From a bacterium (lineage in GTDB: Bacteria > Ratteibacteria > UBA8468 > B48-G9 > JAFGKM01): DNA of 12,743 nucleotides. Below the pieces are notes generated by a model. It was not told the origin of the DNA. It worked only from the letters and a program-made list of their open reading frames with translations, and did no database searches. Numbering within the stretch: position 1 is the first letter of the stretch; each line of letters opens with the position of its first letter. The stretch spans positions 1 through 12,743 of the forward strand of contig DAOOVW010000043.1 in NCBI GenBank assembly GCA_035370465.1. The letters are read 5' to 3'. The translations under genes and the position numbers were made by a program. Shown one piece after another: positions 4,143-12,401 of this stretch.

Positions 4143-6731
4143 TCACTCTATATATTTGTGCCTTTCTGAGCAATTATAAATTTCCCCTTCTTCCAATGAT
4201 ATTAAATACTTTTCAACCTTACCTACTTTAAAAATCTTTTTAACTGCTTTTTCATATATATTAAGTTGTTTCATATACCTATTTGGATTTTTAATATTTA
4301 ATTTATAATCATACACCTTACATTTCTTTTTTTCAATAATTACTTTATCAATTTTGCCTTCAAAAATTTGTTTTTTTTCTTTATAAACGAAAGGAACTTC
4401 TGATAGACCATTTTTATAAGTAATAATTTCTTTTATTTTATCATTATCACATATTTTTTTAAATATATCTTTTATTTTTTTATTATATTTATCCCAATCG
4501 TTTATTTTTTTCTTTAAATAAAATTCACATCTACCAGTAAAATTATTTTCAGAAAAAAGAATTTTATTATTTGATATTTCACTTAGTACTTTATGAATTA
4601 CTTCTCCAAAAATCATATCAGATGTTTCTTCTGTTCTTTCTATCTGTTTTGTATAAGAAGTTAGTGGAGTAAATTTTATAGGTATTTCAATTTTTTCTTT
4701 TTTTATTTTTTCCTTTTCAATTTTTCTTGACTTTCTTGTTATTTCTTCTGCTTTATATTTTTCTTCAGTTTTTTCAATCATATTTACCCACAAATTTTTA
4801 CTTTTTTGCCCAGAAATAAATAGATACTGAGAAGACCTTGTAAGAGCAACATAAAGTAATCTTTTTTCTTCTTCTTTTATTTCTCTCTTATATATATCTT
4901 TAAAATTCTCCTGGCTTTCAATATTTAAAGAATATTTATAAATACCTTTCTCCCTTATGTAAATAATTTCATCGTTCTTTCTGCTACTGCCACCATCTTC
5001 AATATTTATTAAAAAAACACACGGAAATTCAAGTCCTTTACTTCCGTGAATAGTATTAATCTTTACAGCGTTTTGATGAATTGAGAAAATATCTGCTTTT
5101 GGTTCCTCAGTTCTTTCTGAAATTTCTCTTAAATTCTGTGTTAATTGAAAAAGAGGCAATTTTTTTTGTTGGTTTAAAATCATTAAAAATTTCTCACAAT
5201 TGGCTTTTTGTTGTCCATTTAATTTTTCCCATATATTTTTTTCTTTAAAGATATTTTCAATTATTTCAACAATATTGTATTGACCTAAATATTGCCTCAA
5301 TTTTTCTATTTCTCTTTTATCCATATATAAAATGGAATTTTCTATGTTCCAGATAGAAAATTTATCTTCTGGGTCAACCAAAGCAAATAATAAAGAAGTA
5401 AGCATAATAATTTCTTCTTCCTGATAAAAACCAACACCACCAATAATAACATATGGAATACCAAAGTCAGAAAGATACCTTTCCAAATACTTAAAATATT
5501 TGCCTTTTCTTTGTCTTAAAAGAATAGCAATATCTTTAAACTCTATTGTTCTTTCTATATCATTTTCTATTACAGGAATTTTATTTTCTACTATTTCAAT
5601 AATTTTTTGACATACCCACTTATACTCATTTTTCTTTTCCTCTTCATTTTTATTATCAAAAAGTTTTATTTCTATTTTTGATGGTAAATTAAACTTTTTC
5701 TCTGAAACAATAAGTTTCTGAATATTCCACGGACTTTCATTTTCAAACACATTATTAACAAAATCAATTATTTCCTTACTACTCCTATAATTCTCTGTTA
5801 AAACTTTTTCAGTCATATAGGCAGAAAGCACTTCCTTTGCATCGTCAAATAATTTACTTTCTGCTCCTCTAAATTTATAGATTGACTGCTTTCTATCTCC
5901 AACTATAATAATTCCAAAATTTTCTCCTCTATCAACTTTTGCTCCATAACCAGAAATCCATTCTTCAATCAGTTTTTTTACAATTTCAAATTGAAGAAGA
6001 TTTGTATCCTGAAATTCATCAATAAAAATAAAGTTTATATTCTCATCAAAATCTTCAAGAACTACCAATGCATCTTGATTATCTCTTAATGTTTTATAAG
6101 TAAGTTTTTCAAGGTCATCAAAATCAAGATATGAAAATTCCTTTTTAAGAAAAAAATGTTGTGTTGAAATAATATTATAAAAAGAAGTTATTTTTTTTGT
6201 AATTTCTCCTTCTGGTTCTCCAAGAAAAATATGTGGATGTGCATTTAAGAAAGAAAACAGAACATTTTTGAAATGGTTTAATTTAAATTTCTTTGAAATT
6301 TCTGCAAAACTTTTTCTCCCACTTTTTGTATTTAATACTTTATAAATTGCCCTATTAAAAAGCACTCCACTTTCACCTTCCTGAATTATTTCAAAATAAG
6401 GGTCAATATCACTTAAAAAATAAAATCTTCTTAAAAGTGTTTGACAATATGAATGAATTGTTGATATTTGTAACTTAAATAAAACATTTTCAATTTCAAC
6501 TTTTTCTTTTTCACTTAAATCGCTAAAAATTTCACCATAAAATTTCTTTAAAAATCTTTCCTTCATTTCAATTGCTGCTTTTTCTGAAAAAGTAATAGCA
6601 ACAATTCTTTTTAAAATCTCTGGATTTCTATATTCCCTGTAAATAGAAAGCATTTCTTCTGTTATGTATCTGGTCTTTCCTGTTCCTGCTGATGCTTCTA
6701 TTATATTGGCTATAAAAAATTTCTCTTTCAT
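4143..6731 (-). CDS. addA: AddA-like helicase-nuclease (RecB/UvrD family)
   Basis: This is the helicase-nuclease subunit of an AddAB complex that resects double-strand breaks for recombination. It has 862 residues from the ATG at 6731, well short of typical AddA proteins (about 1,200). SF1A helicase motifs are seen in order: Walker A EASAGTGKT near 12-20 (Lys19), IDEFQDTN near 237-244, VGDRKQSIYKFRGAES near 277-292, TENYRSS near 312-318, INTIHGSKGLEF near 558-569 and RLLYVALTRS near 624-633. A PD-(D/E)XK nuclease domain closes the protein, with FGEVIHKVL, GKID (Asp795) and YDYK (Asp808, Lys810). The chosen ATG overlaps the addB stop as ATGA, typical of coupled translation. A GTG nine bases earlier is possible. 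The Walker A lies almost at the N-terminus, so the usual Q motif is missing. Its Walker A wording is RecB-like, but the AddB partner favours AddA. Confidence 0.92.
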   Translation of the reverse strand: MKEKFFIANIIEASAGTGKTRYITEEMLSIYREYRNPEILKRIVAITFSEKAAIEMKERFLKKFYGEIFSDLSEKEKVEIENVLFKLQISTIHSYCQTLLRRFYFLSDIDPYFEIIQEGESGVLFNRAIYKVLNTKSGRKSFAEISKKFKLNHFKNVLFSFLNAHPHIFLGEPEGEITKKITSFYNIISTQHFFLKKEFSYLDFDDLEKLTYKTLRDNQDALVVLEDFDENINFIFIDEFQDTNLLQFEIVKKLIEEWISGYGAKVDRGENFGIIIVGDRKQSIYKFRGAESKLFDDAKEVLSAYMTEKVLTENYRSSKEIIDFVNNVFENESPWNIQKLIVSEKKFNLPSKIEIKLFDNKNEEEKKNEYKWVCQKIIEIVENKIPVIENDIERTIEFKDIAILLRQRKGKYFKYLERYLSDFGIPYVIIGGVGFYQEEEIIMLTSLLFALVDPEDKFSIWNIENSILYMDKREIEKLRQYLGQYNIVEIIENIFKEKNIWEKLNGQQKANCEKFLMILNQQKKLPLFQLTQNLREISERTEEPKADIFSIHQNAVKINTIHGSKGLEFPCVFLINIEDGGSSRKNDEIIYIREKGIYKYSLNIESQENFKDIYKREIKEEEKRLLYVALTRSSQYLFISGQKSKNLWVNMIEKTEEKYKAEEITRKSRKIEKEKIKKEKIEIPIKFTPLTSYTKQIERTEETSDMIFGEVIHKVLSEISNNKILFSENNFTGRCEFYLKKKINDWDKYNKKIKDIFKKICDNDKIKEIITYKNGLSEVPFVYKEKKQIFEGKIDKVIIEKKKCKVYDYKLNIKNPNRYMKQLNIYEKAVKKIFKVGKVEKYLISLEEGEIYNCSERHKYIE

Positions 6732-9340
6732 TTTGGACACTGGGTTTTAAATTCACAATAAAAACAGGATGGATTTTCTTCTGGTTGAAAATTTATTTTC
6801 CCTTTAATTATTTCATCAAAAATATTATTAAAATATTCATCCATTCTGTCAATATAGGTTAAATTATACTTTTTTTCTTCTTTGTTTTTGTCATCTTCTT
6901 TAAAAGAAAAATTCCATATTGCGCCATAAACATCTTTTTTTAAATTAAATTTATTTTTGAACATCCATATATATGCGGGAATCTGGATATTCTTATTTTT
7001 TTCAAAATCATTTTCTGTATAACTTGGGGGTAATGATGTTCCTGTTTTAATATCAATTATGTAAAGACCATCATTATTTTCTTCAATTCTATCAATTTTC
7101 CCTTTTAAAATATAAGTTGGTCCTTCATAAGGAATTTCAAATTCAAGTTCAAGAAGTTTATTTCCAATATGATTTACAATTATTTTTTTAAATTTTTCAA
7201 CTACTTCTTTTGCCCTTATTTTCATTATATCTCTGTAAAACTCTGAAATTTCTGAATTTGTATAATTTTTTATTTCAGAAAAGAGTTGACTCTTAAATTG
7301 TTTGACAACATCTTCAATAAATTTACCTGACAAAATTTTCCCTTTATATATATTAAAAATATTTTCCATAATTGTATGAACCATTTTCCCCCATATTTCT
7401 GGAACTTCTTCAATTTCAGGAATTATATATGGTTTGATATTTTCCACATTTTTTAAATAAAACCTATACTTACATTTTAAAAATTCTTCAAGTGAAGTAA
7501 CCCCAATTTCTATTTTCCCGTTTTTCAAATACTTTTCATAAAATTTCTCATTTGAAAAACCAAAATTAAAAATTTTTGTTTGAGAAGAATTTATTTCTTT
7601 TTCATAAATTGTTTTTTCATCAAAATTCATAAGAAAAATTGATTTCATCTGGTTTCTACCCTCAATTTTGGATGGATATGTAAATATAACTTTTTCATTT
7701 TCATTTAAAAGTCGGTGAATATCAAGTCGGTCTCTGGCAATTCTTAATTTATAATCAGAAATACCAATTTTACCTTTTAATTTATCAGGTAAAAATATCT
7801 CAAGCAATTTTGGAGCATTAGGAATATTTTCTTCTGTTGCCCCTGAAATAAAAGAAATTTTTTTCTCCATTCCTGTACTTTCAATTACTCCAGAAACCCT
7901 TAACCCATCTCCCCTGCTCTCTTCTATTTCTTTAAATTCTAAACATTTTTTCAGTATATTTAAAAATTGTGAAGAAGTTAGAGAAAAATCTCCTTTCATA
8001 TATCCAAGAACTTCTTTAAATTTTCTTTCTATTTCACTGTTTTGTGGTTGCCAGCCCAATTTCTCCATAATTTTTAAAAGATTTTTCACCCAGTTATCCA
8101 GAGTATTTTCCCTTGCTTTTATAATTTCAACACACTCTTTGATAAGAAGAACAGCAGTGTTATTGCTTTTATAAAAATTTTCTTTTGTAAAACCAATTCC
8201 TTCATAATTATCTCTTGTATAGGATGAAAATTTTTTAAAATCTTCAAAGTTAATTTTCTTAAAATAGGGAGAAGATAAAACTCCCATGAGTGTTTTCCAA
8301 TCATATGTCTGTATAAAAATTAGAATATCTAAAAGAGAAATAATAGATGGCTCATTATTTAATGTATAACCAGGGACCATTTCAGATGGAATTCCATATC
8401 TATTAAATATTCTTTCAATAGTATCTCTATAGCCCAACATATCAGGGCAGGTAATTGAAAAATCATCAATTGTCAAGGATTTGTTTTTTTTAAAATTTTC
8501 TGAAATTAACTTAACAATTCCTTTTATTTCTTCATCTTGAGATGGGAAATTATAACATTCAACCTCACTTTTGTTTTCCTCAGTTTCCATCTTAATTATC
8601 TCCCAATCAGTTATATTTTTAATAAAACTAAGTGTTTTATCAAGAATTAATTCTTTAACATCTGGTGAGACATTTTCATCATAAGAAAAAGAAAAAATAA
8701 CATCAGGAAAATAATTTATAAGAGAAGAAAAGAAGTTTTTTTGAGAAGGTAAAATTTCGTAAAAGTTTTCTATTATCAATCTTTCCTTTTTAATTTGACT
8801 AATATATTTTTCACCTTCTTTATAAAGGTCATCTATATCAATTAAATTTTTTTCTTTTAGATAATTTTCATAAGTTCTTATTACATTAAAAGCAAATAAT
8901 AAATCATTTTTATTCTTTTCAAATCTCCATGGATAATTATTTATTTCTTTTAAAATAATTTCATAGTCAGGAGTTATTTCAAAAGATGTTTTTAGGTCTT
9001 TTATTAAATTATTTATTCCTTCACCCATTCCTGCAATAGAAATATCCTGAAGTTTTCCTGCTTTATTTATAATTTTTAATATGATTGTAAATCTTTCCAA
9101 TTCATCAACAATATCTTTTTCAGAATTTTCTTCTACTAATTGACAGGCAAGTGTTTTTATTGTTAAAATTTCTGGCAGTAAGTTTTTTTGGAGAAAATTA
9201 GAATATAATTTTTTAACTTCTTTTATTTTAGAAAAATTAGAATAAATTAAAATTGTTTTTTCTTCTTCCTTAATAAAATTTTTTAAAATATACTCTAATT
9301 TACCTCTATAAGAAAATGGGAATATAATTAACTTTTTCAT
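6728..9340 (-). CDS. addB: AddB-like nuclease subunit with Fe-S staple
   Basis: This is the second subunit of the AddAB break-processing complex: an inactivated helicase fold plus a 5'-strand nuclease. It has 870 residues, against about 1,170 in Bacillus AddB. The N-terminus (MKKLIIFPFSYRGKLEYILK) sits where a Walker A would be but lacks the GKT. The nuclease domain has VTSLEEFLKCKYRFYLKN, KMVHTIMENI, GKIDRI (Asp750) and IIDIKTGT (Asp763, Lys765). Four cysteines at 623, 859, 862 and 868 match the AddB iron-sulfur staple: one before the nuclease core and a C-x2-C-x5-C at the extreme C-terminus. No Shine-Dalgarno precedes the ATG at 9340; a -10 box lies eight bases upstream. addB comes first and addA follows with a 4-base overlap. 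DNA sequence recognised as Chi, if any, cannot be read from this. Confidence 0.9.
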   Translation of the reverse strand: MKKLIIFPFSYRGKLEYILKNFIKEEEKTILIYSNFSKIKEVKKLYSNFLQKNLLPEILTIKTLACQLVEENSEKDIVDELERFTIILKIINKAGKLQDISIAGMGEGINNLIKDLKTSFEITPDYEIILKEINNYPWRFEKNKNDLLFAFNVIRTYENYLKEKNLIDIDDLYKEGEKYISQIKKERLIIENFYEILPSQKNFFSSLINYFPDVIFSFSYDENVSPDVKELILDKTLSFIKNITDWEIIKMETEENKSEVECYNFPSQDEEIKGIVKLISENFKKNKSLTIDDFSITCPDMLGYRDTIERIFNRYGIPSEMVPGYTLNNEPSIISLLDILIFIQTYDWKTLMGVLSSPYFKKINFEDFKKFSSYTRDNYEGIGFTKENFYKSNNTAVLLIKECVEIIKARENTLDNWVKNLLKIMEKLGWQPQNSEIERKFKEVLGYMKGDFSLTSSQFLNILKKCLEFKEIEESRGDGLRVSGVIESTGMEKKISFISGATEENIPNAPKLLEIFLPDKLKGKIGISDYKLRIARDRLDIHRLLNENEKVIFTYPSKIEGRNQMKSIFLMNFDEKTIYEKEINSSQTKIFNFGFSNEKFYEKYLKNGKIEIGVTSLEEFLKCKYRFYLKNVENIKPYIIPEIEEVPEIWGKMVHTIMENIFNIYKGKILSGKFIEDVVKQFKSQLFSEIKNYTNSEISEFYRDIMKIRAKEVVEKFKKIIVNHIGNKLLELEFEIPYEGPTYILKGKIDRIEENNDGLYIIDIKTGTSLPPSYTENDFEKNKNIQIPAYIWMFKNKFNLKKDVYGAIWNFSFKEDDKNKEEKKYNLTYIDRMDEYFNNIFDEIIKGKINFQPEENPSCFYCEFKTQCPK

Positions 9341-9356
9341 TCTTTTATATTATAAT
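9328..9356 (+). promoter_or_regulatory. Promoter of the acyltransferase gene
   Basis: On the plus strand TTAACT (9328-9333) and TATAAT (9351-9356) are 17 bases apart. The -35 lies inside the first codons of addB. The start would fall near 9363, giving a leader of about 24 bases without a clear Shine-Dalgarno sequence. Confidence 0.5.
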
Positions 9357-9376
9357 TATTTTACTATTTCTTTAAA
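9341..9376 (-). promoter_or_regulatory. addB promoter, nearly leaderless
   Basis: On the minus strand TATAAT (9354-9349) is eight bases before the addB ATG. A candidate -35, TTTAAA (9376-9371), is spaced 16 bases upstream. The expected start lies one or two bases before the ATG. The -10 box overlaps that of the divergent gene, because ATTATAAT at 9349-9356 is its own reverse complement. Confidence 0.5.
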
Positions 9377-9386
9377 TACAAACAAA

Positions 9387-10295
9387 ATGAGAAAAAAAGA
9401 AAAAATCATTGGGAAAGTATGTTTTAGATTTATTGTTTATTATCTTTTTTTACAGGTCTATTATATTACATACTTTTTACCTACTATATATTATAAATAT
9501 TGGGCTATTTTATGGGGTAATTTTGCATATCTAACTATGTCAAACAGCAAAAAAAGAATTATAATAAACCTTTCAATTGCATTTAAAGATAAACTTTCAT
9601 ACAAGGATAAGAAAAAAATTACAAAAGAATTTTTTTATCAGATTGTTTTAAATTTTATTGAACTGGTAAAAATCACAAAAATTCCTATGTCTGAATATGA
9701 AAAAATGATAGAAATTGAAGGAGAAGAAATTTTGAAAAAAGTTGTCGCAGAAAAAAAAGGTGTAGTCGCAGTATGCTGTCACCTCGGAAATTTTCCAGTA
9801 GTTCAGGCATATTTAGCAAAAAAGAATTATCCAATCAGTATGATTATAAGATATTCAAATAATATTTTTTTATCAAGATTTAATGACCGTCTTTTAAAAA
9901 AATTGAAAGTCCCCTTTGTATCAAAATGGGACTTGAAAGAAGCAATTGAATACTCAAAAAAATACCTTAAAAAAGGGGGAATTGTATGTTTCTATCTTGA
10001 CCAGCACGATGGAAAGGGAGTAAAAGTTGATTTTTTTGGAGAAAAAGTTTTTACTCCAACAGGAGCAGCGGTCTTTGCAAGAAAATATAAATGTAATGTT
10101 ATCGGAATTTTCACATATAGAACTAAAAAAAATAAACATAAAGTAATAATTGAAGGACCTTACAAAACCGAATATACAGCCAATACAAGAAGTGATATTG
10201 AAAATATGAGTGCATTTTTCATAAAAAGAGTTGAATATTATGTGGAAAAACACCCAGAACAGTGGTTCACATGGTTACATAGAAGATTCCGTTAA
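9387..10295 (+). CDS. Lipid A / lysophospholipid acyltransferase family protein (LpxL/HtrB-like)
   Basis: This 302-residue protein belongs to the family that adds secondary acyl chains to lipid A (Pfam PF03279), acting at the inner face of the cytoplasmic membrane. Residues about 12-50 are hydrophobic and aromatic, fitting an N-terminal membrane anchor. NLSIAF (61-66) fits the family's NLxxAF block. VVAVCCHLGNFP (126-137) is the active-site block, IIRYSNN (153-159) the next, then DQHDGKGVKVDFFGEKVFTPTG near 205-226. The closing HPEQWFTWLHRRF is very typical. The catalytic H-x4-D/E motif has His132 but Pro137 in place of the acidic residue. The donor and acceptor lipid are therefore uncertain; ornithine-lipid or other lysolipid acylation is possible. 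It is the only plus-strand gene. It is divergent from addB and its 3' end overlaps the patatin gene by 21 bases. Confidence 0.87.
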   Translation: MRKKEKIIGKVCFRFIVYYLFLQVYYITYFLPTIYYKYWAILWGNFAYLTMSNSKKRIIINLSIAFKDKLSYKDKKKITKEFFYQIVLNFIELVKITKIPMSEYEKMIEIEGEEILKKVVAEKKGVVAVCCHLGNFPVVQAYLAKKNYPISMIIRYSNNIFLSRFNDRLLKKLKVPFVSKWDLKEAIEYSKKYLKKGGIVCFYLDQHDGKGVKVDFFGEKVFTPTGAAVFARKYKCNVIGIFTYRTKKNKHKVIIEGPYKTEYTANTRSDIENMSAFFIKRVEYYVEKHPEQWFTWLHRRFR

Positions 10296-11204
10296 AAAAT
10301 TTCCTTTAATATTTTTAATTATTTTTTCTCTTATTTCAGAAATAGGTGTTTTTTCTTGTCTTAAAACTTTTTCAATATAGGGAAGATATTTTTCAGCGGT
10401 CTTTTCTCCTTCTTTTACACAATATTGAAATTGAGAAAAATTATACCATTCAATACCTTCAAGTTCTATTTCAATTTTAAAATCAGCATAAATTTCTTCT
10501 AATATATCAGCATATTTACTTTTAATTTTACTTACCTGAACTAATGTGCTAAAAACATTTGAAGGTCTGTTCTTTAAAAGTGATGGTTCATTTTCAACAC
10601 ATATTATAATTTCACCACCAAGAATATAGTTTGATATAACTGGAATATTACTTGCAACTCCACCATCAATGAATTTTTTGCCATTTATTTCAACAAGTGT
10701 GAGCAGCCCAGGCATTGCACAAGAAGCAACAACAGCAGGAAATAATTTACCTCTGTTAAAAATAAAAATTTTACCTGTAAAATACTCAACTGCGACTATA
10801 CCTAAATTTATTTTTGAATTTTCAATATATATTTCCTCATTAAAAATTTTTCTTACTTCCTCAATTACTTTTTCTGAATCAAAAAGTCCTGTTTTAAAAC
10901 TATCACTAAAAAGAATATATAAATTTTTAAATCCATCTGTTATTTTTTCTGTTAGTCCTCTTTTCCTATGTCTGATAAAAATTTCTTCTATTTTTTTAAT
11001 ATTTCTATCATTTATAAACCTTTTAAAAAACTCTTCTAATTGCTTTGAGTCCTTTGTAAAAGAATATAAACTTCCAACCACTGAACCCATACTTACACCT
11101 GTAATTATATCAAATTCAATTCCTTCTCTTTCAAAAACCTTAATTACGCCAATTTGAGATAAACTTAATGCTCCACCACCACCGAGTGCAAGACCTATTT
11201 TCAT
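10275..11204 (-). CDS. Patatin-like phospholipase (RssA/YchK-like)
   Basis: This 309-residue serine lipase of the patatin family probably hydrolyses acyl groups from membrane phospholipids or lysolipids. The glycine-rich oxyanion loop ALGGGGALS is at 6-14, the nucleophile motif GVSMG at 36-40 (Ser38), and the catalytic aspartate in FIDGGVASNIPV (Asp180). There is no signal peptide or membrane segment, so it is likely cytoplasmic. The basic residue that usually follows the glycine run (GGGxRG) is absent: the sequence reads GGGGALSL. The start at 11204 overlaps the stop of the preceding gene as ATGA and has AAGGTGG four bases upstream. It is the last gene of the plsY operon, which suggests a role in lipid remodelling or quality control. 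The natural substrate is unknown. Confidence 0.9.
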   Translation of the reverse strand: MKIGLALGGGGALSLSQIGVIKVFEREGIEFDIITGVSMGSVVGSLYSFTKDSKQLEEFFKRFINDRNIKKIEEIFIRHRKRGLTEKITDGFKNLYILFSDSFKTGLFDSEKVIEEVRKIFNEEIYIENSKINLGIVAVEYFTGKIFIFNRGKLFPAVVASCAMPGLLTLVEINGKKFIDGGVASNIPVISNYILGGEIIICVENEPSLLKNRPSNVFSTLVQVSKIKSKYADILEEIYADFKIEIELEGIEWYNFSQFQYCVKEGEKTAEKYLPYIEKVLRQEKTPISEIREKIIKNIKGNFLTESSM

Positions 11205-11785
11205 AAAACCACCTTATAAACAATAAACATAAATATAGGTGTTAAAAGACCAACTGAAAGATTATCATCAACAGGTATTGGTAAAATCTCGAGAATAGCC
11301 GATAAAAAAACACCAGTAAAAAAAACTGGGTAAGGGATTTCTACAAAAAACAAAAGTAAAAAACCAATTGCTAAATTAAATAAAATTCCTCCAATTAAAC
11401 CTTCTAATGTTTTGCCTTTGAAAATTTCTCTTTTTCCATATTTTTTTCCAATAATTCCACTTCCTGCATCTTCAAAAGTAAGGAAAAAAAGAGAATAAAT
11501 TGCAATATCGTATGGGAAAAAAAGTAAAACAAGGAAATTTGAAATCATGAAATAAGTATCTCCTGTAAATCTACCTACTTTCTTTTTAAAAACCCCTCCA
11601 TATTTTTCTGTCATCCATTTCCATACAGAAGGATTTTTCCACCTTTCAAATTCAAGAGCACCAAGCAAAGTAAGAAAAAATGTTGAAATTGCCAATGGTA
11701 AAAAAATATCCTTTGTAAGAATATAAAAAAAAGGAGCAATTGAACCCATTACAATTCTATAAATTTTTCTTTTCCACATTACCAA
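11201..11785 (-). CDS. Polyprenol/phytol/dolichol kinase-like integral membrane protein
   Basis: The protein has 194 residues and is mostly hydrophobic, with about five or six predicted membrane segments. It resembles the SEC59/VTE5 dolichol and phytol kinase group of the CTP-transferase superfamily (Pfam PF01148). The key motif is FEDAGSGIIGKKYGKR (Asp106) followed by IFKGKTLEGLIGG and the C-terminal DDNLSVGLLTP. An early charged loop, LEFERWKNP, is also typical. It would use CTP to phosphorylate a lipid alcohol, but the lipid is unknown; a CdsA-like activity is less likely at this short length. The TTG start is favoured by AAGAGG eight bases upstream. An ATG six bases in (11779) is the alternative. 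It overlaps the end of plsY by 29 bases (23 from the ATG) and ends in a 4-base overlap with the patatin gene. Confidence 0.82.
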   Translation of the reverse strand: MVMWKRKIYRIVMGSIAPFFYILTKDIFLPLAISTFFLTLLGALEFERWKNPSVWKWMTEKYGGVFKKKVGRFTGDTYFMISNFLVLLFFPYDIAIYSLFFLTFEDAGSGIIGKKYGKREIFKGKTLEGLIGGILFNLAIGFLLLFFVEIPYPVFFTGVFLSAILEILPIPVDDNLSVGLLTPIFMFIVYKVVL

Positions 11786-12359
11786 TTTTTTTGCCTCTTA
11801 TTTCTTTTATTATGTTTTTGTTTATAATTGCACCTGTTAAAATTAGAATCAAAGTAGAAATAAAATAATATATAAATTGCTCTTTATAAATAAAGAAAAC
11901 AAACAACAAAAATATAAAGATACAACTTAAAAGGATTTTGGGAGAACGAGGATTTATTTTCTGAGCAGTAAACCATAAGATAATAACAAGGGGAAAAAGG
12001 GATGGCATTAGAGAGAGAATTACCCCTCCACTTGTTGCTGCTCCTTTACCTCCTTTAAATTTTAAAAAGACAGAATAACAATGTCCAATAATAGCAAAAC
12101 ATCCTATAATTGTTAGAAAAATTATATTTGTTTCTCCCCAGCACTTTCCAAGAAAAATAGGAAAAGCACCTTTAATAGTATCACAAAACCAAACCATTAT
12201 TCCCCATTTTTTACTGACATTTCTTACAACATTAGCAGCCCCTGGATTACCATCTCCTATTTTTCTTATATCTTTACCAATTAGAAAATATGTAAAAAGA
12301 AAAGCGAAAGGAATACTTCCACATAAATAACTTATAAAAAACAAGAAAACAATTCTCAT
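11757..12359 (-). CDS. plsY: Glycerol-3-phosphate acyltransferase PlsY
   Basis: This 200-residue membrane enzyme transfers an acyl group from acyl-phosphate to glycerol-3-phosphate, the first committed step of phospholipid synthesis; the acyl-phosphate is made by PlsX elsewhere. All three family motifs are visible: SYLCGSIPFAF (10-20), GDGNPGAANVVRN (35-47, phosphate-binding loop) and GHCYSVFLKFKGGKGAAT (92-109, with His93 and the KFKGGKG run). The first membrane segment is at 3-25, and about four to six more follow. The tail after residue 178 is basic and soluble. It heads a three-gene lipid operon. The ATG has no Shine-Dalgarno sequence; a promoter -10 box lies six bases upstream, so the mRNA is probably leaderless. 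Confidence 0.96.
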   Translation of the reverse strand: MRIVFLFFISYLCGSIPFAFLFTYFLIGKDIRKIGDGNPGAANVVRNVSKKWGIMVWFCDTIKGAFPIFLGKCWGETNIIFLTIIGCFAIIGHCYSVFLKFKGGKGAATSGGVILSLMPSLFPLVIILWFTAQKINPRSPKILLSCIFIFLLFVFFIYKEQFIYYFISTLILILTGAIINKNIIKEIRGKKIGNVEKKNL

Positions 12360-12393
12360 ACAATAATTTTAAAACAAAAAAATATATTTTCAA
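12360..12393 (-). promoter_or_regulatory. plsY operon promoter, predicted leaderless
   Basis: On the minus strand TTGAAA (12393-12388) and TAAAAT (12371-12366) are 16 bases apart, each one base off consensus. Six bases, TATTGT, separate the -10 from the ATG. This is the same geometry as the GerMN promoter. Confidence 0.6.
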
Positions 12394-12401
12394 AAAGTCT
12401 A

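Noticed and set aside
8119..8304. Minus-strand open frame of 61 codons
   Set aside because: It lies out of frame inside addB and has no family resemblance.
9954..10253. Minus-strand open frame of 99 codons rich in Phe, Ser and Cys
   Set aside because: It is antisense to the conserved C-terminal half of the acyltransferase and has no recognisable domain.
10669..11157. Plus-strand open frame of 162 codons
   Set aside because: It is fully antisense to the well-supported patatin gene and its product is low-complexity Ser/Ile/Leu-rich, as expected from the complement of AT-rich coding DNA.
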